Counted from the stretch's first letter, positions 47,901 through 61,964 are shown. The stretch: DNA of 64,000 nucleotides from Trogon surrucura (GCA_020746105.1 CM036642.1:5425501-5489500); one strand, 5' to 3'. The notes: generated by a model from the sequence alone, not told the origin. Numbers and translations are program-made.

Positions 47901-50900
47901 ATTTTCCTGTGTCCTGCAGGTATCCGAGTGCTGGATGGGCCCCTCACCGACAGCATGGAGGCCATTGCCTTCAACAAGCACTATCAGATCAACGACATCT
48001 ACAGCTGCAGGTGAGTCCCACGGGGAGCCTGAGCCAGGCCACTCCGACATGCAGCAAAAGGCCCTGGGTCCCGCTCTGCCCGGGAGGGGGTTGCGGTTTG
48101 TGGCTGAATGCTCACACCTCCTGTGTGAGCTCCTCTCCTCCTGTGGCTCCATCCAGCCTTGAGGTGCTGAAGTCGGTACCACTGTGAGTTCTGTGAGCGG
48201 GCGGGTACCTCTGCTAAGAGTTCTGTCAGCGTTCCTGTCTCTGGAGAGCTGGCCTGGGCTGTGCACGGCACCCGCTGGTGAACAGGGCTCCAGCGCGTCC
48301 CACAGGCTGGCTGGGCTGGAGGGGCACCGTGCTCCCTGCTGGGGTTGGGGAGCCCCAGCTGAGCCCTGTGACGGGGACTGGAATCCATGAGAAGCCAGTT
48401 GTTAAATAAAAATAAAATGTTTTTTCTGCTGGAATCTGACCCAGGGGCACAGCACAAACGCGACAGATGTATCCCAGCAGCGAGGGGTCAGCCTGATGGA
48501 TGAGAAAGTGCAGCACCCACCGATCCCAGCCCCGGTGCTGGGAGTAGCTGGTGGCTGCTTGTACCTCGCTGTAGTGGCAGATTGTAACGGGAGGAAGAGT
48601 TGCTGTCTGGGACTCCTGGGGTGGTCACTTCATGGTGTCTCTCTTTGCAGCTGGGGTCCAGATGATGATGGGAAAACCGTGGATGGCCCCCACCAACTGG
48701 GAAAGGTAAAAACCAGTCCCAACAGCACAGGTTGCCACTGGGCTTCCCGTCCTTTGCTCGTGGGTTCTTGCCTGACGGGACAGGCGAGGAGGGACGATGC
48801 TGTGGCACAGCACAGGCTTGCTTCCATCGGTGCCAGCAGAGGTGTTGCACGTTACCGTGCGATGGGGTCACAGGGGGGCCCCAAAACTGGCACTGTGTTG
48901 CTCTCGGGGTGTAGTTCTGCTTAATTTCTCTTTTGCTTGGCAGCCTTTGGCTGTACTTTTCTAACCGCAAGATAGCAGTTAGTGCAACGCTGACAACTGA
49001 GCTATCACTTCACGATGACAAACGGTTTCCAGTTCTACGAGTTAATTTATTCTCTTCCTGCAAGCAGAGACAGCTGTGACAAGCTCTGGGACACAGAGCG
49101 CGAGCAAAGCTGGCTTTGCCGTGGCAGAGCGCCCAGAGGGATCTCTGGCCGGTGCAGTGTGTGCCTTCACCTGCCGAAGGGAGGCAGGCGAGGAGGGCTT
49201 GTTTCCGGCAGGATTGGTTTCTTGTCTGTTGGACACAGACCCTTTTTCTAGGTGGGAATGACTTTTCTGTGCAAGGTGTTGGTCTGGGAAGGTGCTTCCC
49301 AGGCTGGGCCAATGCAATTGTGTTTCTCAGCGAAGGCAAAGCCCATTAAGTGTACGTGGGGGCTGGGGCCTTGCAGAAGGGCAGCGGCCACGCGCGAGTA
49401 ACCCCAGCTGGCAGGGAAGCCTTGCCGCTGCAGTAAAGCCAGCTCCAGAGTGAGCCCTGCCGACGGGGGCCACGTCGCTGCCTTTGTACCACGCTTGCTC
49501 TGGAATAATCTTGGTGTTGCGTTCCTTCTCTGCAGGCCGCCCTGCAGCACGGCGTCATAGCGGGTCGCAGGGGCTTTGGGAGCATTTTTGTCGTGGCTAG
49601 TGGCAACGGCGGGCAGCACAGCGACAACTGCAACTACGATGGTTATGCCAACTCCATCTACACCGTCACGATAGGTGAGTGCGTGTGTCCTCCTTCCCAA
49701 TGTGGAAAAATGAGATCATGCCAAAAGCACGCAACCTGCCCGACTGGAAGCCAGCTGGATGGTGGGAATCCGCGGGGAGGTGTCGGTCCTCTGGGAATGA
49801 ACATGGCAGCGTGGAGAGGTGTGCTGGGCTTCAGCCCTCAAGCCTGCAGTTTTTCTTTTGACCTATGCAGCAAGAAGAGGCCAAAGAAAATTCCTGCCTT
49901 CATTCAGGCCTCCAGCATGAGGGCTGTGACAAACACGCTGCCGTGTTGAGGGAGTGACCTGAAATGCAGCATTCCCGTCACGTGTGTTAGAAAAAACATG
50001 TCTAAACCACTTTCTCAAGCTACATGGGAGGTAGAAGGTCTGTGTAATACTAAGCACAGCGAGAGGTTATTTACTGTGGCTACCTTTCCTGTACATCTTC
50101 CAGCTGTGAAAAACACAGGCGTGGGGCTGGTTTTCCTGCCCAGCTCCCAGCCTGTGAAAAAGCCCAGCCAGCAGGACAGGCCCTCAGGGGCTCGTCACCT
50201 TGCGATTTCAGCAGTTAAAACGAAACAGGCTTCAGACGGTCACTGCCTTCCGCTTCTCGCAGGCGCGGTGGACGAGACGGGCTCCATGCCGTTCTATGCC
50301 GAGGAATGCGCCTCCATGCTAGCAGTGACCTTCAGCGGCGGCGACAAGATGATGAGGAGCATTGTGAGTAGAACGCCTGCCCTCGGCTCTGCTGGCCACC
50401 CCAGCTGGAACAGCTCGGTGCGGAGAAGGGATGAAGCTCTGTCCCTTCTGATTGCCACGCGTCTGCATTAGGCCGTTGGTTGGGTTCCTCTGTGAGGCAG
50501 GGAATCAACCTGCTTTTTGTCTAGGTCCTACGTAAATACTGCTCTGGGAGGGAGGTTGCAGTCCTGGGGAAAGCCAGCAAAGGTATTGCCACTTCAACCT
50601 GGCTGTGTGTGTGCCCCCTTTGCGCAGCAAGAAAGGAGCCTGGAGAGAGACTTCTGTGCCACCGGGGGCTTTCCTGAAGAGGAAGGGGCAGGGGTGGCTG
50701 CAGCTCAGCTTGGGGGGCTGCGGCACACCCTGCCCAGCCATCCTCCCCTCACTTCTGCTCCGAAGGGATGCAGGAGCGGAATCAGGCTCTTTAAACTACT
50801 TGGCCTCAGCTCCTTCGCTGTTCTGGCACGTGTGCCTCTCCCAGCTAAATTTTTCAGAATATTTTTATCCGCTTTCCTTTTTTCTGCCAAAAAATGACTT

Positions 50901-53900
50901 CTTGTCAACAAAATGTCCTTTTCGCCCAAGCCAAGCAGCCAGGCCTGTTTTCACCAGCCCCAGGCCTGACCCAGCGTGTTCCTCTCTCGGTGCACTTGGG
51001 GCTGCCTTTGCAGTCCTGGGCTGGCATGCCCACACCGCCTTAAAACTTATACAGCCCTTCTTCCGGAGGGTAGTCTGCTCCTAAATGCTCTTTAACTGTG
51101 CCTCAGTGATGTCAGAGTTAACTTCTCAGCAGCCATCTGCAGTGTGTTTTTTTAATTTTAGCAGACTATAAACTTTGTGTGGCTTCCTTAACGGGAAGAA
51201 TTTAATACGGCTTCTGGCAGTAGCTGTATTTCCTACTGAAACCTGGTGCTGCTCAGGGTGTTCTCTGTAGGACGTGCGGCGTCCAAGCACAAACTGGAGT
51301 TGTTAACAGCTGGCAGGATGTTATGGACTTGAGCGTAGAAGGCAACAAGAGCTACAGCAGGGCAGGCGCTGTACCCATGGCGAGCGCAGGGCGACAGACA
51401 CGTTCGGTCTGCAGCGAGGTGGCCCGTTTTGGGAGCCTGCTGATGCCTGTTCTGAGGGTCCGGGTGCTCTGCGCAGGCCTGTGTGATCACCCTGCAGAGG
51501 TCCAGTTGTGCTGGAGTGATGCTGTCATCAACAGAGGACATGAGGAAGGTCCCAAATAGTAACTGCCGTGAGTTTCCCCCAAAGTTGCCTAGTTCAGGCC
51601 CAGTTGCTCTGTCTCTCCAAAGGAAACTATCTGTATTTGTTGCTTCCCTCAGCCATGACCAGAACAACAAGAGCAGGGCAGCAGCAGGGGAAAAGGGTCA
51701 GGGATTTGCTACCGAATAGCCTGGAAACGTTTCCCAAATTGGGCCCAGACTGTGTGCTTGGTTGCTGGAGCACCTGTCCCGGCCGTTGCAGCACAGCGAG
51801 CAGCAGCCTGACAGGAGGCGTCTCTCCTCCTTCCCGCAAGGTGACGACAGACTGGGATTTGCAGAAGGGCACGGGCTGCACCGAGGGGCACACGGGGACG
51901 TCGGCCGCCGCTCCTCTTGCAGCTGGGATGATCGCACTGATGCTGCAGGCGCGGCCGTGTCTCACCTGGAGAGATGTCCAGCACATCATTGTCTTCACTG
52001 CCACCAAGGTGAGTGGTCCTGCCTCCCCCCCCTCCCTCCTGCTGCCCTGCAGGGGTGGCCGAGATCCTGCTGTTGTGCACATCATTTTTTATGTCTGCCT
52101 GCCCCTCTATAAATCTCCCAGTTGTCTGGCTCCCAGCAGAGGGATTATGCTTTCCCTTCTCCCCTTGTTCCTCCCAGGAATGCGGCTGAGGCGTTTTCCT
52201 CTGTCATGATAACAAATTGGGTATTTGCTCCAGGAATGCCTCCATCGGCCATAGTTCGGGTGTTCCAGGGACCCACCGTGCCTCGCCCGCAGCGTGCGTG
52301 CGTGTGGGACACAGCCTGCCCCGACGAAGGGCTGGCATAGGTCTCAGTGGTGACATCCCACAGTGCGTGCGGTGAGGAAGCGAGGAGCTCTGCCTCTGGC
52401 CTTTCCTCAGGCTCTCCAAAGAGTCAGGCTCTTGGAAACAGATGGAATGGAGAGCTTGGCAGCAAACACGGCCCGTCCTTTCACTCGGCCTCTACTCCGG
52501 CACCGCTTCTCTGCAGAAAGGAGCGGTGGGAACTGACTGGGGCTGCCCGATTCGGCTCAGGGACAGGGCTTCTTCCGCACCCCTCTGGGGAGCAGGACTC
52601 CATGTCCAGCTAGTGCTGTACTTCTTTTGGCTCCGGGCAGTGTTTTCCACAACTGCAAGCCAGCATTGACAGAGTACTAGAACTCGATAAGTGATGGGAC
52701 CCAGATCTGTCCTGGCCCAGGTCTTGTTGATTTAAAGGACTTGGTGCTTTCTCCCCCAGGCTCCTGCCGTCCCACAGGCTGTAGCTTGGGCCGCAGGGTG
52801 CAGCTGGGATGTTTCAGAGTGGAGGCATCTGTGCCCTTTCGTGCTGCTCGATTTCCTTTCTGAGGAGCTGTGAAGCCTGTTTGTCCTGGGACTTGTTTCA
52901 AACAAAGGCCAACCTGTTTCTTTCTAATAAGGCCATGAGGGTTTGCTTCCCCACTGCTGCGGGGTGTTTCCCGTCAGGCCCACTCCCCTTTGCTCTGGGT
53001 TTGCAGGGCTGCCGGCGTCCCCCAAGGTAACAAGAGTGTCCCGTGTTTCTTTTCAGTACGAGGATCGTCATGCAAAGTGGGACATGAACCAAGCCGGCTT
53101 CAGCCACAGCCACCAGCATGGCTTCGGCTTGCTGAATGCCTGGAGGCTGGTCAATGCTGCCAAGGTAATTCCCCTCCCTGTCCCAAGCGTGCCCCGAGGT
53201 GGGGAGAGCAGCCCCAGCCAGCCCGGTGACAGCGATGGGTCCCGTACGGGCAGCACCGTGGCGCGACACCGTTGCTGTTCGGGGCCAGCGCTTTGGCCGT
53301 CGTCCTGCCGGCCCTCGCTATAAGGCTGCTTTTGGTATGAAGTCATGAGGCTTCTCGGCCATGCCTCAAACCTGCCCCCAAGCCGCCGCTCACTCAGCAC
53401 TATATATAGCCATGGGCGAGAGCCCTCGCTGGTGGGAGACAACAGCTCTGATTTATGACCTGGGGAGTTTCGTCAGCGGCCCCAGCACCTTCCTCCCTAT
53501 GCAAGGGGCTCCGGCAAGGACGTGGTGCCCTGAGGAAACAGGGTGTTCCCAGCTGGCAGCTCCACATTGCAGGGGCTGCTCATGCTGCCGAGGGAACGGT
53601 GTGGTCAGAGTGGGCGGGGGCGTCCCTGTCTCTGCCACCCTGTGCCCCCACCACCTGGGAGAGCAGGGCACAGCCCTCTGCCGCTTGGTCCTTGCTCGCA
53701 CACGGAGCACCGGGCAGCTGTGCTAGCAACGACCCCTGTTCCGCAGGGACCTTCTGCTGCACTCTCTTCCTGCAGAGCTCTGGGTTCCGCTGCATTTTCT
53801 CCTCCGCTGTGCCTGGGGCCGAAACAGAATGGGGGCTGCAAGTAACCGCTCAAAGCAGCTCAGGCGGTGGCATACCCAGAGCCGGGGAGTTCTAGGTCTC

Positions 53901-56900
53901 GACCCTGTAGCCTGCAAGCAGTCGGTTTCTTTCAGCTCCTTAGGTGTGTGGGCACTCCTCTCCAACCTCGCGGCTGCCTGGGTTCACGTGCCCCAGAGCA
54001 GCGTCGGGAGAGGCCCCTTGGCATGGGGCCAGGCTGGCTCCAGGCAGGAGCAGCTTGCGAGGGTGGTGGGAGATCGAGAGATGAGCGCGCAGCCTCCGGC
54101 TGAATCCTCTCCGCTTTCCCCTGACAGATCTGGGAGTCCGTCCCGTACCTCGCCTCGTACGTGAGCCCTGTGCTGAAGGAGGGCAGGAGCATCCCGTTAC
54201 TCCCACAGGAGCTGGAGGTCGCCTGGAACGGTAAGAGCAGCTGTGCCACGTGAAAGCACGTGCTGCTACACACCGAGGCCGGGGATCCCGCGTGTTCCTG
54301 CTGGCACAGGGCACAGCTGGGTATGCTGACAGCCTGGCAGGGTGAGCCCTGAGCTGGTTGAGGCCACGGAGGGGTTAAGTGTTGGGCTGCCTGGACTTTC
54401 TCTTTTCGCTGCCCTTCCCCAGGGGATCTGTGTCTGTTGACCACTGTGTTCACGGTCCCCTCCCTGATAACTCCATCCCATGGACTGATGTTTCTGAGGA
54501 GCCAGCCAGCCTTAGTGAGCACGGCCAGGCTGGGCTGCGGCCAGGCCCGCTCCTCTGGCTTTGACCATTTTAGGTAATGCTCCAGCTCCCGACTTGGCCA
54601 GCCTCGGCCGCATAAACAAGGCGCTGTTCTGGCTGCTGCCATTTGGAAGGAGAGCACCACAGAGCCCAGCGGGACAGAGGGACGGGAGTGACACCCTGCT
54701 GCTTGGCTGGCTGCGGGTTTAGCCCCGCTCTGCCTCTGAGGAGAGGGCTGGGGGTCAAGCAGCAACTTCTGCCCTAAAAGGAATTGTGAACTGAACTCTG
54801 GGCAGCAAGCAGGGTTTGGAAGAGGCAAAAAAGGGGCACTTTGGAGAAGTATGCTTGGAGGAAAGTGTGGCCAGGGCCACTGCTGTCCCCCAGGTAGCAC
54901 AGGCTGGCTCAGAGTTAACCCTTCCCCCATGTGGCCGTGCTGCAGGCAGGCTGCCTGCTCCTGGGGTGCGCCTGTCTGCCCTCGCGGGAGAAGAGGCTGG
55001 GGAGCACCCACGTGCCCCTCGGACAGGGCTGCTGGGAGGAGGCCAGGCCTCGGGCTGAAATCAGCTCCAAAGCGTGCCAGAGTTTCCTCTGCTATAATTA
55101 GCAGCCCTGGAGCCGTGAGCATCAGTGGAGCTGCGAATGGTTTGAGGAGAGGTTGGCAAGCCTGGATGCCAGGCTTCTCAACCCAGTTCTTGCTCCGATT
55201 GTGGCTTCTGTGTAACTGTTCCTGTCATCTTCCTGCCCCAGGATGTGCTGGAGGATGCATGGGAGTCAGCTCTCCCTCTGCTCAGCCGCTGCCTTTCTCC
55301 TCTTCTTCCTCACCACCTGCTCCTCACCCCTTGCTCACCATCCTTACCATCTCTTGCTCACCATCCTTACTATCTCTTGCTCACCGTCCTTACTATCCTC
55401 CATGCTCCTGGCTGGGCTTGGGCAGGGGATGCTGGTACGGGATGCCACCTGCATCTCTGCTCCAGGAGCACTCGACAGCCCCTGGCCCACGTCCAGCAGC
55501 CCGAGCAGGATGTGAGGTGCCCAGGAGAAAGCGTGCTGGGACACCTGTCCCTCTGCTAGCCAGGGAGGTGTGTGGGTGGCTCATCTTGGGCAGACAAGGA
55601 GGCTCCTTGTAGAGTGTGGAGCAGGGCCAGGCCGCTGAGCACAGTGGCACGGCCTTGCTACCGGGCACTTGGCAGAGCCTCCCTGTGTGGCATGGGACTG
55701 TCCTGGCTCTGCCTCTTGCTCTGGGGGCGCAGACACAGGGTGGGGGGGGCCAGGAGGAGGCTGAGACTAATGTGTGTGTCCCCTGTTAAGTTGCATAGGA
55801 CTGCATCCTGGCCACCAACCTGGGTAAACGCTACCTTTTCTTTCACAGTCACCTCCGCCGACCTGGAGCTCTCCGGCATGAGGACGCTGGAGCACGTGGC
55901 AGTCACCGTCACCATAACCCACCCCCGCCGCGGCAACCTGGAGATCAGGCTCCTCTGCCCCAGCGGCATGATGTCCCTGATAGGCACCACCAGGAGCATG
56001 GACTCGTAAGCACCCAGGGAGTGGGCTGTGGAGGGCAGGATGCTCAGCCCAGCGGGCGAGCCAGGGCCTGCGTCCAGCTTCGTGGCTTAGGCTGCGTTAC
56101 CCTCTCACGGGGAGTTTCTCCTCACTCTTTGGCAGGGACCCCAACGGCTTTGCTGACTGGACCTTCTCCACTGTCCGGTGCTGGGGTGAGGAAGCACAGG
56201 GCACGTACAGACTGGTCATCAGGGACATCGGTGAGTCCTGCCTTCCGCGTGTCCTTCACGTGGCGGTGGCGACCGTGGCCGTGGGTCAGCTCCACGCGGT
56301 GCCGCCTGGATGGGCGGGAGAGTTCTGCACCTCACCCACCTCTTGCTTCCCCAGGAGATGAGAGCCTGAGGCCTGGGACCTTGAAGCAGTGGCAGCTGAC
56401 CCTGTACGGCTCCTCCTGGTCCCCAGCAGAGATGAGGGAACGACAGAGGTAGGACACTACCAGCCTGGGGAGGCAGGACACGGAGGGCTGGAGGCAGGTG
56501 CTGCTTGGGTGTGTGGTGGGGTGAGGCTGTGCCCAGCTGCTGGCCCCTCACACAGGGCCCGGGGCTGCCCTTGGAACATCTGGGAGCCTCCCTGGAGCAG
56601 CCCTGTCTGTGGGACCCTCACGGGGCACCTCTGTCCCCAGGCTGCTGGAGGAAGCCATGAGCGGGCAGTACCTGAGCAGCGACTTCTCCCTGCCCTGCCC
56701 TCCGGGTCTGGAGATCCCTGAGGAGCAGCACTACACCATCACGGCCAACACCCTCAAGGTGAGCCTGCCCGTGGGCCGCAGAGACCCCTCCCTCTGCGGG
56801 AGCGGGAACCTGCCTGGATGATGCTCCTGGCTCTGACCCCTCCCCGCCAGGCGGCAGCGCAGGGCTCTGGGGTGGTCAGGGCCTTCCTTTCTGAAGGGTT

Positions 56901-57319
56901 TTCCTTCTCCACAGACCCTCCTGCTGCTGGGATGCTTTGCCGTGTTCTGGACTTTCTACTACATGCTGGAGGTTTGCCTGACCAGGAACAACGTGGGGCT
57001 CGAGCTGACCTGCAATGGCTCCGCCACCTGCAAGTGGTACCAGCAGGGAGGGAAGCACAGAGCGCTGGAGAGCGGCCTGGAGATGGAGACTGTGCCGCTC
57101 TACCGGGAGAAGGACATCGAGGACGTCGAGATGGAGTGTGAGCACCCGGAGCCTGCCCAGGAGGGCGAGGACGAAAGGGGATCCTGGACCCCCACTCACC
57201 CCAAACTTTCTGGCAGCAGCAGAGCTGCGAGCTTCGCCGAGGCAGCCCGAGCAGGGTACCTTGGCCGGGAGGTGACAGCCGAGCTCCTCTCGGAGGACAG
57301 GGAGCAGCAGGCGTGCTAG
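44904..57319 (+). CDS. PCSK7: PCSK7, proprotein convertase subtilisin/kexin type 7
   Basis: Type I membrane serine protease of the trans-Golgi and cell surface that cleaves proproteins after basic motifs. Fifteen exons: 44904-45371, 45811-45945, 46448-46613, 47920-48010, 48651-48705, 49536-49674, 50263-50363, 51841-52008, 53057-53164, 54128-54230, 55849-56005, 56136-56230, 56355-56448, 56641-56758 and 56915-57319. They give 800 residues (human 785), all in phase. The signal peptide is near residues 15-38, and the prodomain ends at KRSKR (after Arg141). The catalytic triad is Asp187 (VVDDGVEH), His228 ([10 protein letters not shown]) and Ser406 ([10 protein letters not shown]), with oxyanion Asn329 (SGNGG). 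The P domain ends about residue 640. The TM helix starts [12 protein letters not shown], and a ~110-residue acidic tail follows. A second in-frame ATG at 44946 has better context, but the first aligns with the human start. Confidence 0.98.
46025..46330 (-). mobile_element. Possible avian LTR-retroelement fragment in PCSK7 intron 2
   Basis: On the minus strand this segment contains an AT-rich block (46200-46260), then ATTAAACTGATTCAAGCTT, a CT-rich stretch, and near its end GTTTAGCGGCCGGCCC followed by AGCCCTAAACC. That order and wording resemble the 3' half of solo LTRs of bird endogenous retroviruses as I remember them. Boundaries are approximate; no target-site duplication and no coding part were found. 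It lies in the intron 45946-46447. Confidence 0.35.
55331..55399. repeat. 23-bp tandem repeat, three copies
   Basis: Three consecutive copies of TTGCTCACCATCCTTACTAT plus CTC, with single-base differences, at 55331-55353, 55354-55376 and 55377-55399, in PCSK7 intron 10. A small minisatellite with no sign of function. Confidence 0.9.
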
Positions 57320-58195
57320 CTGGGGCCGGGGGTTTGGGCTGCAGCCCTCCCTCTCAGTATGTCCTTCCCGAGCACGGGCACCAGGAACTTCCCGAGCCAC
57401 CTGGGACCGTTGCCATCATGTCCTGCGGAAGGTGATGCTGGAAGTGGCTCGGAAGCGAGGAGAAAGAGTGCTGGCAGTGGAAAGGGAGCTTCCCTTTCCC
57501 TCGCTCTGGGAAACAAAGCAAGCCTTAAACCCCTTCCTAAGGGACCCACAGCGGCACTCAGGGCTTCCCTTGGTGCATGGAGCAAGGCCTCCCGGGGATG
57601 CCTCCTGCATGCGGGGCAGAGCTGTGCGCAGAGCCCCCTGTATGCCACGGGCAAGAAGGGTCACTTTGTCCCTGATTTCTGCAGGGTGAGCGTGGAACGT
57701 GTGCCAGGGCTCCTGGCAGCTGCCACTGCAGGCAGGGACCCCGCAGCACTGTCATCCGCCTGCTGTGCTGCAGTAGGAGCTGGCCAGTGCCCACTAGTTA
57801 CGCCCAGCTTGGGAGCGAGGAGCTGTTTTACCCATCTCCAACCCGCGCTGCTCTTGTCCCCGTGCTCTGAGCCCGCCGCCACCTCGTCCTCTCCCACAGG
57901 CAGGTGAGCAGCCATGGGCTGGGGAGGCAGAGGGCAGCCGGGCTGTCCTGGGGCAGCAGGCAACAGTTGCCGGAGTCTGCCTCCCCTTGGCTTGTGCCGG
58001 GGGGGGACGAGGCTGTGGGTGACGCCCGGGTTGGGCTAGGAAGGGGAGGCTGAGTCACTCTGGTAGCGGCTCATCTGCAATGGGGTTGGCTTGTTTGTGC
58101 TCGTTGGTTTATTTTTTTAAAGCTGGGGCTTGTTTTTTAATCGGCAAAGCCCTTTTGGGTAGCTTTCCAAATAAAGTCTTAAAAACCCTCCCTTC
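57320..58195 (+). other. PCSK7: PCSK7 3' UTR with poly(A) signal
   Basis: Non-coding sequence after the TAG at 57317-57319. AATAAA at 58170-58175 followed by a T/C-rich stretch is the only good sense signal, predicting cleavage near 58190. The next gene, TAGLN, ends on the other strand at about 58620, leaving roughly 430 bases between the two convergent 3' ends in which I see nothing else. Confidence 0.75.
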
Positions 58196-58619
58196 CCCCA
58201 TCCGTCACTCCTGTGCCCTCGCAGTACTTCGGTGCTGTGGAAACGCAAGTCACCCAGCACCTCCCAGCCCCGGGGACACCGCGCTCGGGCTGCCCTCTGC
58301 CCTCCTGGTCCTGCTCCCTGGGAACCGGGAGAACTGGGGCTGCGCTGGGTGGCCAGGGCTGGGCCACAGTGTTTGGAAGGAGCGAGGAGGAAGGTGGGTG
58401 CTGTGGCTTGGCAGGAGAGGGCAGAGCACCGCGCAGAGCCACCCCAGCCAGGCAGGGAAAGCCTGATCCCTGGCTCTGGGGGTTTTCCAACCTCTGGTTC
58501 TCCTAGGTTTGGAGTGGGAAGCGGGAGTAGATGTGGCCCAGGCGAGCCGAGCTGTTCTACAGAGGCTGCCCTTGCTTTCCCCCCACCAGGGGCCACGGGA
58601 GGAAACCTCGTCGGGCTGC

Positions 58620-59122
58620 GCTAAATGAATAACCTTTTAATTTTGACAAAAACGAAGTACAAAACCGAGGCCAATTCTCTTTTCTCCCCATTTGCAAGGG
58701 TCTCTGCGGTGGTGTTGTGGGGCTGGTGGGGGGCTGCGGGCGGGCGAGGCGCTCGCCCTTCCCACCTGCTGTCCCCAGGAGGGTGTTGGGGCCCCCCCGG
58801 GTGCCGGCGAGGGCAGGGCCGGTTGGCGGCGGGGCTGGCGAGGCTGCGGCGAGGGAGGGGGTGCGAGGCCGGGCTGGGGGGAGCGGCTGCCCCGGCGTGC
58901 CGCAGGCGGAGTGCGTGGCCGCGGGCGGGGGCTGCGGCTGGGCGCGTGCTGCCGTCGGTTGCGCGGAAGGTTCGTTGGGGCTGGCTGGCATTTCCTTGTC
59001 AATAAATACCAATCGGTGCGGGGCGGCTGCGGCGCGCTGGGCCGGGGGGAGTGAAGACAGAGGTCCCGGCTGGAGCTGCTCTCCCGGCGGCGGGAGGGCT
59101 GGGGGGCGGCGAGGGGGGCTGT
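58620..59122 (-). other. TAGLN: TAGLN 3' UTR with poly(A) signal
   Basis: GC-rich non-coding sequence after the TAGLN stop. Minus-strand ATTAAA at 58636-58641, about 480 bases past the stop, is the likely poly(A) signal. Confidence 0.65.
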
Positions 59123-60137
<1,015 letters not shown>

Positions 60138-60139
60138 GT

Positions 60140-61637
60140 CTGCGGTGGGTAGGAGACCTGGCGGCGGGACCGGAACTGTCAGGCTGCGGAGACGCCGTCC
60201 CCTGGGGGACCCTACAGCCACCTCAGAACCCTGCGGTGTCCCTGGTGCACCCTGGTGCAGCGGGATGAGCCCTCTTCTTCAGCTCCCCCCGAGCACAAAT
60301 GGAGGTGAGTGCACGACTGTGACCCCCACAGCGTGCCCAGACAGATGGCTCCCATCCCAGCAGAGGTGCCTTGTCCCCACTGCCGGGCTCAGGCTGTGCA
60401 GGAGAGCAGCCTCGTCCCTATCACCTGCCTGCTCAGCCACCTGCCAGCTCTGGGTTGGCTCGAGCATCCCTGGTGTGGCCGTGCTGTCGAGCTGGAGCAG
60501 CCTTGCTGGTAGGGTGACCGTGACAGGGCTGCGTGGCTGTGGCACTGTGGGGTGTCCATGCCATGCCGAGGCAGGGTGGCCGTGGTGCTGCAGGGTGGCC
60601 TTGGCCCGGTGGTGCCGAGGAGGAGCGCGGACGAGGCAGGGCAGCAGCGGGAGCCGTGCCCGTGCCCTTGTAAGGACATGCTGCGGGCAGGGTGGCAGGT
60701 AGACGCCTGCAGGCAGGGCCGGAGGATGCCAGGAGGGAGAGGAGCTGGCAGCTGAGCCCTCAGCCGGGCTGGCCTCGCTCCTCCCCACGCAGCTCCCTGC
60801 TTGGCATTAAGCTGCCAAGTGCCAGGGCTGTGCCCTTCGGGAGCTGTGTGCCTGGTCCCCACATCCCCGCCCTGCCCCAGGCTGCCCTTCCTGACTGTTG
60901 GGCTCCTGTGAGATGGGCTCCGAGACCTGGCACAGCTCGGTGCAGCCAAGGATGCTGACCCCATGAGGTGCCCCATGAACCCCACGGTTAATGCAGTGGT
61001 ACCCTGTGAGCCCAACAGGCAGCCCACGCCCAGATCCTGAGCCCTGACGGGCTGGTCCAGTGATGCCACAACCAGTTCCTCTCACTGCTCCGATCACCCA
61101 GCGCCTCGTGCCTGGCCCAACCCGGCACAGGGGGGCTTCGTGCAGACCCTCATCTCACCAGTCACAGCTCCCTCATCCGTGCCTGCTGTCCATCAGCATC
61201 CCCCGGACCCACCAGCCCTGGGCCCATCTCGCGCCCCCACGGAGGCCAAGGGCAGAAACGGGTGGGAAGAGGCTGGAGCTGCCACGTTGCCGTCGGGGCT
61301 GCGGCTCAGCCGGGCTCAGCCCCCGGTGCCGGAGGGGCCCTGGGGGTCTGCGAGGAGTGTGGAGGCTCCAGCCCCTGCTCGCCCATTTCTGCCCTGCAGG
61401 AGAGCTTGGGCAGCCCGACCCCGATCCAGGGAGCAGCGTCGCCATCCCGAGCGGCGGTGTCCCGATCAGAGGAGTAAAATCCACACCCGGGGAGCAGGAT
61501 CACAGCCCCGGGGGCAGCACGGCCAGCCCAGGCACAGGGTCCCCATCCCAGAGAGTGGCACCCCCACTCCAGGGGCTGGTGCCCCCACCCCGAGCGCCCT
61601 CCCCGCTGCCCCCCTCCTCACAAGCGGCAGGACTCAC
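60140..61637 (-). other. TAGLN: TAGLN intron 1
   Basis: A 1.5-kb intron between the non-coding first exon (donor CTT then GTGAGT at 61637/61638) and the ATG exon. No coding sequence or repeat recognised. An intron at this place, just before the start codon, is the family pattern. Confidence 0.75.
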
Positions 61638-61690
61638 AAGCGGCTGCTCTCGGAGGCGCGGGGCGATGCTGTGCGCGGAGCCGGCACTCT
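61638..61690 (-). other. TAGLN: TAGLN non-coding first exon
   Basis: A good donor (GCCGCTT then GTGAGTCCTG) closes a short GC-rich exon. Its upstream limit, the transcription start, is estimated from the ~150-base spacing expected from the proximal CArG box. Confidence 0.5.
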
Positions 61691-61829
61691 GCACAGTTAG
61701 GAGGGTGACCCTGCGCTAAAAGGCCGGCGTCGGGACAGTGATGTCAGCGCAGCCCGGGGGCCAGCCCCCGCCGCCCTCCCTCCCGGGGCGCGCCGGCCCC
61801 GTAACGCACCATCCCTCTTGGTCCGGGCA

Positions 61830-61839
61830 CCATATTTGG
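61830..61839 (-). promoter_or_regulatory. TAGLN: TAGLN proximal CArG box (SRF site)
   Basis: The minus strand reads CCAAATATGG, a perfect CC(A/T)6GG element. It matches the proximal CArG box I remember from the mouse SM22-alpha promoter and lies about 150 bases upstream of the predicted start. SRF with myocardin drives smooth-muscle expression through it. Confidence 0.75.
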
Positions 61840-61954
61840 GGAAAGACTCCGAAAATCGGTGACTCAGGCCCGTGCCCGAGCATTCCCCGCGTGCCTCCGC
61901 CCCGGCGGGTTTGGGGGCTGGGAGGAAGCGGGGCCGGGGGCTGATGGACTAAGT

Positions 61955-61964
61955 CCTTTTATAG
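61955..61964 (-). promoter_or_regulatory. TAGLN: TAGLN distal CArG-like box
   Basis: The minus strand reads CTATAAAAGG, a CArG box with one mismatch, 116 bases upstream of the perfect box. Mammalian SM22-alpha promoters carry a pair with about this spacing. It also looks like a TATA box, but it is too far upstream of exon 1 to serve as one. A TGACTCA (61860-61866) and an MCAT core CATTCC (61881-61886) lie between the two boxes. Confidence 0.5.

Noticed and set aside
53932..55122. 396-codon minus-strand frame in PCSK7 introns 9-10
   Set aside because: It is long for chance, but Ser/Pro/Gln-rich without motif, crosses PCSK7 exon 10 in antisense, and has no promoter or poly(A) signal.
61955..61964. 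TATA box for TAGLN
   Set aside because: It is about 300 bases upstream of the exon-1 donor and at the spacing of the distal CArG box, so it is better read as CArG-like.
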